Below are positions 18,712 through 26,462 of a DNA stretch of 64,000 bases, in pieces; position 1 is the stretch's first letter, and each line of letters opens with the position of its first letter. Under the pieces are notes generated by a model. It did not search any database. It was given only the letters and a program-made list of their open reading frames with translations, and had not been told where the DNA came from. This stretch comes from JALEFZ01 sp039820545. GTDB taxonomy: Bacteria; Bacteroidota; Bacteroidia; J057. The translations under genes were made by a program, and so were the position numbers. The stretch covers positions 1 through 64,000 of the forward strand of contig JBCBPW010000009.1 in assembly GCA_039820545.1 (NCBI GenBank), written 5' to 3'.

Positions 18712-19950
18712 TTATTGAAGGGTCGCCAACAAGGAATCTGCTGTGGTGACATCGAGGGTATTGAGGGCATCAAAAATCTCGTCCAAGGTTTCTTGGGCGG
18801 GAGCATTGCCCACATTTTCTTTTCGTTCCAAATAATATTGATAGACACGTTCTAGATCCGTCTTATCATAGGAGACACCTGCTAATTGCTGGATTTGTTC
18901 CAAAAACTGAAACCCAAACTCCTGCGTAGGTTCGAACATCGTTCCTTCCCCGAAATCATTCCATGTAACTAATTGAATGACAGGCACACCTGCATCTACA
19001 GTCGTCGAGATCGTATTAGTCAGAGTCTGCCCGCTATTGTGTGGCACATAGCCAAAACTGCTGCCTGCGCCCCCTTCTTCGTAAAAATCATGGAAGCCAG
19101 GATAAATCGAGCCTATGATATCTTCCTTATCATTATTTTGATAAAAGGACGCTAGCTCATCTAAATTGGGCGAGAAGTCTACCCATGAAAACTCTCCCGC
19201 GGCACTACCAGATCCTACCAGATTGGTGAAGTTCCATAGCGGAAAAAAGCTGGATGTCTGATCCAAAGCTCGGAGTATCTGCCCCCATTCGCTCGCCGTG
19301 CGGAAATAGCGAGGCCCAAAAGTCAACAGGAGCGGACGGCTATTAAATGTGATATAGTTAAGTGAGGAAAAATAGTTCTGCTTGATGTAACGCATATCTG
19401 CTCTGGCAGCATCGATATCGGTGAAGTTGGTATTCTCCGCAACCAGTTCAGCTGTAAATTCCTCATAGACAATGCCATATTTCATCCCTGTCCGTTCTAC
19501 TCCCTCAATGAACACATTGGAATTGTCGAGATTAATTCCAAAATCATTTACATCATGTGATCCATACCAATCAATCAACACACCGTCTATGCCTGCATAC
19601 TTCATCAAGAGCAAATGATAATCGGCAACATCTGGATCTGAAGAGTCATAAGGTCCAATCAAGGGATAATAATGAGAAGCAATCTCCAGGTTTCCATTGC
19701 TGAGTGTCCGATCGGGATTTTTATTGAGCATCGTCCAGTGGTATCCCCAAAATCCAGAAAACTCCTTAGTATTAAACCAGGGCATATAATGCATGTAGAG
19801 CTTGGCTGGATTCGTCTTATCTGGAAGCTCAGGTAAATTCTGTGCAGGAGGCGGCGGTGGCGGTGGGGTAATCACCTCGGGTGGATCTTGCTTACAACTT
19901 ATCAGCACAAATCCCACACATAGTAGAAGAGGAAGAAATAGCTTTTTCAT
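18712..19950 (-). CDS. GH71/GH99-like glycoside hydrolase lipoprotein
   Basis: 412 residues from the ATG at 19950. A longer in-frame start exists, but 19950 begins a clean lipoprotein signal, MKKLFLPLLLCVGFVLISC (Cys19). A Pro-rich linker follows, then a (beta/alpha)8-type domain with YMPWF near the start, GVLIDWYGSHD (about residue 125), YGIVYEEF and VTWNDFGEGT (about residue 328). The WNDFGE element and overall layout fit the GH71/GH99-like clan. GH71 members cleave alpha-1,3-glucan; GH99 members act on mannans. Beside a GH87 gene the GH71-like role is favoured. First gene of a leftward operon with the SusE/F-like lipoprotein. Confidence 0.75.
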   Translation of the reverse strand: MKKLFLPLLLCVGFVLISCKQDPPEVITPPPPPPPAQNLPELPDKTNPAKLYMHYMPWFNTKEFSGFWGYHWTMLNKNPDRTLSNGNLEIASHYYPLIGPYDSSDPDVADYHLLLMKYAGIDGVLIDWYGSHDVNDFGINLDNSNVFIEGVERTGMKYGIVYEEFTAELVAENTNFTDIDAARADMRYIKQNYFSSLNYITFNSRPLLLTFGPRYFRTASEWGQILRALDQTSSFFPLWNFTNLVGSGSAAGEFSWVDFSPNLDELASFYQNNDKEDIIGSIYPGFHDFYEEGGAGSSFGYVPHNSGQTLTNTISTTVDAGVPVIQLVTWNDFGEGTMFEPTQEFGFQFLEQIQQLAGVSYDKTDLERVYQYYLERKENVGNAPAQETLDEIFDALNTLDVTTADSLLATLQ

Positions 19951-19970
19951 AATATGAAGTCCTTTGAAAC

Positions 19971-19982
19971 ATGTGTACACAT
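19971..19982. promoter_or_regulatory. Short palindrome before the GH71/99-like gene
   Basis: ATGTGTACACAT is a perfect 12 bp palindrome ending 21 bases before the start codon at 19950. It could be a repressor site or chance. Confidence 0.25.
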
Positions 19983-20073
19983 ATTCGGGCGTCAATGAAT
20001 ATTTCCTGTACCACACTGTGACACGAAGAAGCTCAATCTTGCGAAAGGAAAGGATGAAAAATGATGAAAAAAC

Positions 20074-20094
20074 GAGGAATTTCTGGCCAAAGGA
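20074..20094 (-). promoter_or_regulatory. Motif shared with the GH87 upstream region
   Basis: GAGGAATTTC, then TGG, then CCAAAGGA; compare 5247-5268. Both copies lie 125-185 bases upstream of leftward genes of the glucan locus. The rest of the 19951-20385 gap is AT-rich, without other clear signals. Confidence 0.4.
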
Positions 20095-20385
20095 GCATCA
20101 AAGGCCGCAAAAGGTAGAAAATTGAGACAGAGAGGGAGACATTTGAGCAAAGAAATGTGGAAAGAAGGTGATAGCTTTTGTTCTACTTATACCCAAAACT
20201 TTATTATTCTAATTTTTATTTAGGTAAAACTTTCACCCAACACATGTAGAATTACCTACGTCTCTTTCAAAGAGGAGGAATGATCGGTTGATGAAGGCGA
20301 AAGAAAAGAAACCTGCAGGAGCCTACGCATCCTGATAAAATCCATACGAATTGTTAGAAGTTGTTTGATTCCCTAGCCCCACCCT

Positions 20386-23300
20386 ATGAAAATTCAAGCT
20401 TTACTCTTCAGCATACTTTTGTCTTGCTTCTTGCAACCTACTGCATCGCGCGCGCAGATTACCATCGCGGATACGCTCTCAGCCAATGCGCTGGTAGGGA
20501 CACTATTTGGGACGGGAGTAGATGTCGTCCTGGATACCATCATCTGTGATACGAATCTGGCGATTAGAGAATTTGATGCGACGAATTCTAACCTAGATTT
20601 GTTTCGCGGATTATTGATGAGCACAGGTGCAGCAGCAGATGCACCAGGGCCCAATTTATCGCCCAATACGGGTACCATTCTCCCATCCACTGGATATGGC
20701 CCTTTGCAAGTCCTGTCGGGAAATATCACCCACGATGCCTGCGTCATCGAATTTGACATCACTCCTTTTTGTGACAGTATCGGAATTCGATATGTATTTG
20801 CATCTGAAGAGTACAACGAATTTGCCCTCAGTAGCTTCAACGACGTATTTGCCTTCTACATCTCAGGCCCTGGCTTCACAGCTCCCGCCCCCGGCGAAAA
20901 CATTGCCCTGGTACCAGGTGCGACCATCCCTGTCGCCATCAACAATGTCAACAACGGAAGCGCGACCCCCTCCACAGGACCTTGTACCAACTGTCAGTAT
21001 TATTTCGACAATACAGGAGGAGCCTCCGTCGAGTTCGATGGTTTTACCACTCCACTAGTAGCAGGTGCGCGTGTGACGCCCTGCGAAACATACCACATTA
21101 CCTTAGCGATTGCCGATGTAGGAGACGAGATCTATGACTCAGGAGTGTTTCTGGAAGTGGGCGGAATTACCTGCCTCTCAGAGTTTGTGGACATCACAGC
21201 CAGGCATGGCGATGTCGCCGATTCTTCCTTCGTAGTCGAGGGCTGCAACAACAGCTTTGGCTTCTTCGAGTTCAATGTCCCCCAACCCCTTCAAAATACC
21301 AAAACCTACAATTTCACCATCGGGGGAACAGCTACCCCAGGTGTCGATTATGTCCCCATTGCCAACTCTATTACCATACCTGCAGGTTCGACCAGTGGCA
21401 TCATTCCCGTAGCGATCCTCGCCGACAATATCCCCGAAGGAACCGAAACCATCGAACTGATCTACGTAGACTCCTTCCTCTGTGCTTCCAGCGTATACAT
21501 CGACACCGCCATCTTGGAGATCCGAGATCTCCCCATCAATATTCAATCGCTGGTAGATACCTTTACCTGCTCAGATATCTCCATCCCCATCGGCATTATC
21601 CCAGATTCTAACCAAGTATACACATGGACGCCCACGACCTATCTCAGTGATCCTACAGCAAGCAACCCACTCTTAATCCCCAATGACTCGACGACCTTTC
21701 CCTACACGCTCAACTATTTGCTGGAAATCAATGCCTTCGAAGGCGTCTGTCTATATGATGACAATGTCCAGATCGATGTCAAACAAGGAAACTATGCTTC
21801 TGTCATTGTCGATACAGTCTGTGAAGGGAACCCCACTTCCTTTCAAGCTACTTCCTCCGGCTTCCCCATCACAAATTGGTTTTGGGAATTTGGGGAACTG
21901 GGAGCCAGTTCCGCCTTACCTGCTCCTGTCTACACCTATGGATCGGCAGGTACGTACCAGGGTGTACTCGTTGCGTTTAATACAGACGGATGTCTGGATA
22001 CGGTCCGCTTTCCTGTAGTCGTAGATGGCCTGGTCGGATCAGGCTTTACAGCCAATGATGTCTGCCTAGGAGATACGACGTTCCTGACCAATCCCAACGA
22101 TCCCATCGGCACCTATATTTGGAATTTTGGAGATGGTTCGTCGTTAGTAAGTGCTTTCCAACCCTCTCATGTATACCTCACACCTGATACATTCACCATC
22201 ACACTCATCGGGGTGAGTCCAGATGGCTGCCAAGATACAAGTAGCCAAGAGGTGATTGTATATGAGGCGCCACAAGCTGCATTTATCGCGGATACAGTTT
22301 GTGTTGGGCTGGCGAGCAACTTCCAAAACGGCAGTACACCTAGCAATGGATTAAGCTTTACTTGGGATTTTGGGGACAATACTACTTCCAACGACCTTAA
22401 CCCTACACATATCTACACAACTGCCGATACTTTTCCCGTCACCTTGATCGCGACACAGGCAGGAGGGCTTTGTGCAGATACGCTCATCCAAGATGTGATC
22501 GTAGGAGAGGTGCCAGTGGCTGCCTTTTTGAGTGACAGTGCCTGTGAGGGAAGTAGCGTCACACTCACTAATCTCAGTTCAGCTAGTATCAATGTTACGT
22601 CTCTATGGATTCTGGGAAATGGAGATTCTTCTTCGCTCACTTCGCCTGTGATCACCTATGCAAATCCAGGCACATACGATGTGATCCTCATTGCCAGTCT
22701 TCCCAATTCCTGTTCGGATACCGCATCGGATGTAGTAACAATATACGAAAACCCCCAAGCCGATTTCACCGCCGATAGCGTCTGTGAGGGACTGCGTACC
22801 ACCTTCCAAAATTTGACGATCGCAGGATCATCTGCCGACCTTGCCTACGATTGGGACTTGGGCGACAACAACACGACCATTGATCCCAACCCACTATATA
22901 GGTATGACTCGTCTGGCATCTACTCGGTCATCGTGCTTGTCACAGATAGCAATGGTTGTACCGATGATGCCACGGAGGATGTGCTGGTAAGGGAACCGCC
23001 ATTAGCTGACTTTGAACTGCTAGATGGATGTGAGGATGCGGATCTAGACTTAATTGACTTCAGCATTCCAGGTGATGATGTGACGCTTACCTACCAATGG
23101 ACAGATATCTACAGCAATCAATTCCAAGGACCAAATCCGAGCATCGCCAACCTTCCTGTAGGAGCTTATGGGATAGAGCTCATCCTATCTGATGGCGCAG
23201 GTTGTGCGGATACATTGACAAGAAATTCGACGATTTTTGAGATTCCTCAAGTGACTTTTGAGGTGCTGCCTGTCTGTCAGGGCACCTCCACTGTTTTCAC

Positions 23301-25005
23301 CAACCAAACGCAGTCTAATCAGTCGCTGGATTATGTCTGGGATTTTGGCGATGCTGATACCAGTACTGCAATTTCCCCCACAAAACTTTATGATACCTTT
23401 GGTACATTCACAACCACCCTTATTGCCACTACACCTCAGGGCTGTACGGATACTTTGAGTCAGAATGCCATTATCTACCAAAATCCGCGTGCAGATTATA
23501 CCGTCGAAGATGTGTGTGAAAATGCTTCTTCTCTTTTTGTCAATGTAAGTGAGCCAGGAGATGGGCAAACATTGACTTTTGACTGGGATCTGGGGGACAA
23601 TACAACAGTAGATGTCACCGCGCCCGACTACGTCTATGCTACATTCGGTATATACAATACACAGCTCACAGTCTCAGACGAAAATGGCTGCACGGATCAA
23701 CGCTCTTTGGCGCATCAAGTATTCGCCAAACCTACTGCCAACTTCCGCGCAGACGATGCATGTGCCCTATCAGAAATTCTCCTCACCAACGAGACTCAGA
23801 TAGCGGATGCGCAACGATTTCGTGCTTTTAATTGGAGCTGGGGAGATGGAGAAACGGCGCGGGAAGATTTGCCTAGCAAATCGTATGACGACCCAGGATT
23901 CTATGACATCCAATTGATTGCAGATACCGAGAATGGCTGTCTAGACACGGCAAATCAAAATATCCAGGTCTTTGCCAATCCTGTAGCAGCGTTTGACTTT
24001 ATCGATGCGTGTTTCCCAGATTCGATCACTTACCTCAATCTCAGCAGCATCGACAATACCTTTGGAGATGTATTGGATCAGAGCCTGTGGAACTTTGGAG
24101 ATGGCACACGTACGACCAATCTTGACATGGTTTCCAAGGCTTTTATTACTCCTGGTACATACATCACGAGCTTAGAAGTCATCAGCAATAATGGGTGCGA
24201 AGCACTGACCAATCAAACCATTCAGATAGATCCCACGCCCCTGCCTCCTACGCTACGGTCCGACACCGTCTGCTTTGGAGAAGCAGGACGGCTGATTGCT
24301 TTGCCTGCCGATGGATCGCACACCCTTCGCTGGTACAATGAGTTATCAGACGAACTTCCCTTCCTCGAATCCAGGGTCCACATTGTCCCGCAGGTGGTGA
24401 ACTCAGACCTTTTTTGGGTGGAAGCAAGCACGGCTAATGGCTGTGTGAGTGATCGTCTACCTATATTTCTGGAAATGTGGCCTGGACGAGCACCTGAAAT
24501 CCTCTTGAGTGACACGGTACTTGAAGCCCCCAGCGCCATTGTAGAGCTAAGGACCAAAGAAGATAATTTTGTCAGCTATGCATGGGACTTGGGAGATGGC
24601 AATACCTCCCTCTCGAGCCAACCTACTCATGAATACCGAGCACCTGGTAAATACCTCATCACAGTCAAACTGGTCGATGTCCAAGGCTGTACCTATGAAG
24701 CGCAACGACTCATCGAAGTCAAAGAAATCATTGCCGTCTGGGTGCCGAGTGGATTCTCCCCCAATGGCGACAACAGCAATGATCTATTGCAAGTCCAGAC
24801 TCGATTGATTCAAAGTATGCAGTTTGAGGTTTACCATCGTTGGGGCGGGCAACTATTCGCTTCAGATGAGCTGAATCCTGCATGGGATGGACGAGGACTA
24901 GATGGAGAGCTAGTCAATCCAGGTGTATATGTCTTTAAAGCAGCTTATGTCGATATCAACGGTAGAGCAGCTGTCCAAACAGGGACAATCACCGTATTAC
25001 GTTAA
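20386..25005 (+). CDS. Giant PKD-repeat surface protein, choice-of-anchor L domain, T9SS type B
   Basis: 1539 residues with a signal peptide (1-24). A choice-of-anchor L domain (about 28-260) contains FASEEYNEF and paired cysteines. A Calx-beta-like domain (about 270-375) follows, then about eleven PKD-type repeats of ~80 residues each with WDFGD/WDLGD motifs and one Cys pair per repeat. One Ig-like unit lies near 1285-1365. The C-terminus (about 1450-1539) is the CHU_C/type B T9SS domain, with FSPNGDNSNDLL and a terminal beta-strand. Such proteins are exported to the cell surface and serve adhesion or gliding-like roles. The stacked PKD repeats suggest a long stalk. No partner genes of gliding machinery are adjacent. 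Confidence 0.88.
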   Translation: MKIQALLFSILLSCFLQPTASRAQITIADTLSANALVGTLFGTGVDVVLDTIICDTNLAIREFDATNSNLDLFRGLLMSTGAAADAPGPNLSPNTGTILPSTGYGPLQVLSGNITHDACVIEFDITPFCDSIGIRYVFASEEYNEFALSSFNDVFAFYISGPGFTAPAPGENIALVPGATIPVAINNVNNGSATPSTGPCTNCQYYFDNTGGASVEFDGFTTPLVAGARVTPCETYHITLAIADVGDEIYDSGVFLEVGGITCLSEFVDITARHGDVADSSFVVEGCNNSFGFFEFNVPQPLQNTKTYNFTIGGTATPGVDYVPIANSITIPAGSTSGIIPVAILADNIPEGTETIELIYVDSFLCASSVYIDTAILEIRDLPINIQSLVDTFTCSDISIPIGIIPDSNQVYTWTPTTYLSDPTASNPLLIPNDSTTFPYTLNYLLEINAFEGVCLYDDNVQIDVKQGNYASVIVDTVCEGNPTSFQATSSGFPITNWFWEFGELGASSALPAPVYTYGSAGTYQGVLVAFNTDGCLDTVRFPVVVDGLVGSGFTANDVCLGDTTFLTNPNDPIGTYIWNFGDGSSLVSAFQPSHVYLTPDTFTITLIGVSPDGCQDTSSQEVIVYEAPQAAFIADTVCVGLASNFQNGSTPSNGLSFTWDFGDNTTSNDLNPTHIYTTADTFPVTLIATQAGGLCADTLIQDVIVGEVPVAAFLSDSACEGSSVTLTNLSSASINVTSLWILGNGDSSSLTSPVITYANPGTYDVILIASLPNSCSDTASDVVTIYENPQADFTADSVCEGLRTTFQNLTIAGSSADLAYDWDLGDNNTTIDPNPLYRYDSSGIYSVIVLVTDSNGCTDDATEDVLVREPPLADFELLDGCEDADLDLIDFSIPGDDVTLTYQWTDIYSNQFQGPNPSIANLPVGAYGIELILSDGAGCADTLTRNSTIFEIPQVTFEVLPVCQGTSTVFTNQTQSNQSLDYVWDFGDADTSTAISPTKLYDTFGTFTTTLIATTPQGCTDTLSQNAIIYQNPRADYTVEDVCENASSLFVNVSEPGDGQTLTFDWDLGDNTTVDVTAPDYVYATFGIYNTQLTVSDENGCTDQRSLAHQVFAKPTANFRADDACALSEILLTNETQIADAQRFRAFNWSWGDGETAREDLPSKSYDDPGFYDIQLIADTENGCLDTANQNIQVFANPVAAFDFIDACFPDSITYLNLSSIDNTFGDVLDQSLWNFGDGTRTTNLDMVSKAFITPGTYITSLEVISNNGCEALTNQTIQIDPTPLPPTLRSDTVCFGEAGRLIALPADGSHTLRWYNELSDELPFLESRVHIVPQVVNSDLFWVEASTANGCVSDRLPIFLEMWPGRAPEILLSDTVLEAPSAIVELRTKEDNFVSYAWDLGDGNTSLSSQPTHEYRAPGKYLITVKLVDVQGCTYEAQRLIEVKEIIAVWVPSGFSPNGDNSNDLLQVQTRLIQSMQFEVYHRWGGQLFASDELNPAWDGRGLDGELVNPGVYVFKAAYVDINGRAAVQTGTITVLR

Positions 25006-25022
25006 TCCCTTAATCGCGTGTA

Positions 25023-25063
25023 GGCCTTTCGAAGCAGAATGAGAAGATCTTCTTCGAAAGGCC
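25023..25063 (+). terminator. Hairpin after the PKD-repeat gene
   Basis: A perfect 12 bp stem, GGCCTTTCGAAG (25023-25034) with CTTCGAAAGGCC (25052-25063), lies 18 bases after the stop. No strong T run follows, but the stem is stable and well placed. Confidence 0.6.
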
Positions 25064-25248
25064 AATATTGAATATAAATCAACCATTCTATTTTCTTCAA
25101 TAATCCGAAAGACCTATTAATCCTACGAATTTACCTATACACACATTGGCTCCATCTGATTCATGAGATATGGGTATCATAGAATGCATTTGTATCTAAT
25201 CTAGTTACAAGTTATTTCGTGTCTTACCCTTATTTTACTTTCAAACAA

Positions 25249-25845
25249 ATGCCTAATCACAGCCATCAAGTTTCTGATTCAGACATCCTTCTTGGTCTTC
25301 GAGAAAAAGGGATGCATCGAAGGCAATTTGAACAGATTCTCTACAATCGCTACGTCTCGCTCATTTGGACCTACAGTCCAAAGTATGGACTAACAGAAGA
25401 TCAGGGACGTCAAGCTTACCACGACGCTATTATCGGATTCTTGAAGCAGATTGATCAGGATAGATTCCGTGGAGATAGCAGCCTTTATACCTACATCCGC
25501 AGCATCTTCATCAGGCGATGTATCGATATCTTACGTACAGATAACGGCAAAATCAAACACGAAATATCGCTTGAAAACAGCTTGGATCTCCCTGATCATT
25601 CGATGAACTTCATCCGCCACCTCATCACAGAAGAAGAGATCCAATATGCCAAGCGGATGCTATCCAAGCTAGGCTTGAAATGTCGGAAGATCTTGTTGCT
25701 ACATGCTGAGGGATTTAATCTGAAAGAGATCTCCCATCATCTGGGTTTCAAAAATGTCAATAGCACCTACAGCAGTAAGCATCAATGCAAGAAAAAGCTT
25801 AAGAAGTTAATTCAGACCGATTCTTCCCTAGAAACCTATTCCTGA
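25249..25845 (+). CDS. RNA polymerase sigma-70 family factor (ECF-like)
   Basis: 198 residues from the ATG at 25249. An upstream GTG at 25219 is possible but adds a segment unlike the family. Region 2 is recognisable by FEQILYNRYVSLIWTYSPKYGL and YTYIRSIFIRRCIDILR (about 25-100). Region 4 ends the protein with CRKILLLHAEGFNLKEISHHLGF (about 150-185), a helix-turn-helix for the -35 element. The stop codon is one base before the ATG of a 99-residue protein, which implies translational coupling and a functional pair. The promoters it controls cannot be told from the window. Confidence 0.8.
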   Translation: MPNHSHQVSDSDILLGLREKGMHRRQFEQILYNRYVSLIWTYSPKYGLTEDQGRQAYHDAIIGFLKQIDQDRFRGDSSLYTYIRSIFIRRCIDILRTDNGKIKHEISLENSLDLPDHSMNFIRHLITEEEIQYAKRMLSKLGLKCRKILLLHAEGFNLKEISHHLGFKNVNSTYSSKHQCKKKLKKLIQTDSSLETYS

Positions 25846-25846
25846 T

Positions 25847-26146
25847 ATGAACGCTATTTCCCTATCTCCCACACTTCCTTCATCCAAGCATAGCCTGAAG
25901 TTGAAAGAATCAGAATGGTCTATCCTCATTGCAGACTACATCCACAATAGGCTTACACCTTCTGAGAGACTTTCCTTTGAGCTCCTCCTTCACACTGCAC
26001 CAAATTTTGAATCAGAACTCAAACCTATACTTTTAGCCGAAATTGCCCTTCGAATGAAAATCAAAACCCAACAACTCCAACGAATGGATAAGTGGTTTGA
26101 AGAAGCGAAAAAAAGCAGATGCCCTCTTCATGAGCCTCATGTTTAG
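25847..26146 (+). CDS. Small sigma-factor partner, possibly a membrane-free anti-sigma domain
   Basis: 99 residues, no signal peptide, no membrane segment, and none of the Cys/His of a zinc anti-sigma domain. The middle, with DYIHNRLTPSERLSFELLLHT followed by two amphipathic helices, resembles the cytoplasmic N-terminal segment of Bacteroidota anti-sigma factors (pattern Y-x-G-x-L-x-P-E-E). The membrane and periplasmic parts are absent. It starts one base after the sigma gene stop. It could be a soluble anti-sigma, a truncated relic or a co-regulator. The family assignment is inference from pattern and position only. Confidence 0.55.
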   Translation: MNAISLSPTLPSSKHSLKLKESEWSILIADYIHNRLTPSERLSFELLLHTAPNFESELKPILLAEIALRMKIKTQQLQRMDKWFEEAKKSRCPLHEPHV

Positions 26147-26175
26147 TCAGAATCAAGATCACTTCCATGAAACCC

Positions 26176-26208
26176 ATATGCTGCGTAGGTTATAACCACG
26201 CAGCATAT
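26176..26208 (+). terminator. Hairpin ending the sigma-factor operon
   Basis: ATATGCTGCGT (26176-26186) pairs perfectly with ACGCAGCATAT (26198-26208). The loop region GGTTATAACC is itself palindromic. It is followed by the T-rich stretch CTATTTTATAG. Confidence 0.6.
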
Positions 26209-26292
26209 CTATTTTATAGCTTTGATTTATATGAGAGGTTAGATGAAAAGGCACCATCCCTCCTGGAATGATGTCTTTTATCTTTCGCCTTA

Positions 26293-26462
26293 CTTAGACC
26301 CTGTTTGGAACAATGAAAATCTAGCTAAAAAAACAGAGATTTCAGGTTCTGACGAAAGCTATTTTGTGAGATTTAGTGGGGCTAAATCGATCAAAATAGA
26401 TGAAGTTCAGGTTCTGAAAGCGCAAACTTTTCGCAGATTCGAAGTTTCAAACATGGTCTTAA
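26293..26462 (+). mobile_element. MITE-like element, copy B (170 bp)
   Basis: Ends are CTTAGACCCTGTTTGGAAC (26293-26311) and GTTTCAAACATGGTCTTAA (26444-26462). It is an inverted copy of 11111-11279, with about 14 differences over 170 positions by eye. Two internal imperfect direct repeats start TTCAGGTTCTGA. The right terminus supplies the TAA stop codon (26459-26461) of the leftward barrel-protein gene, so the element abuts or has slightly altered that gene's 3' end. A 100-codon open frame across it is not a gene. Confidence 0.7.
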
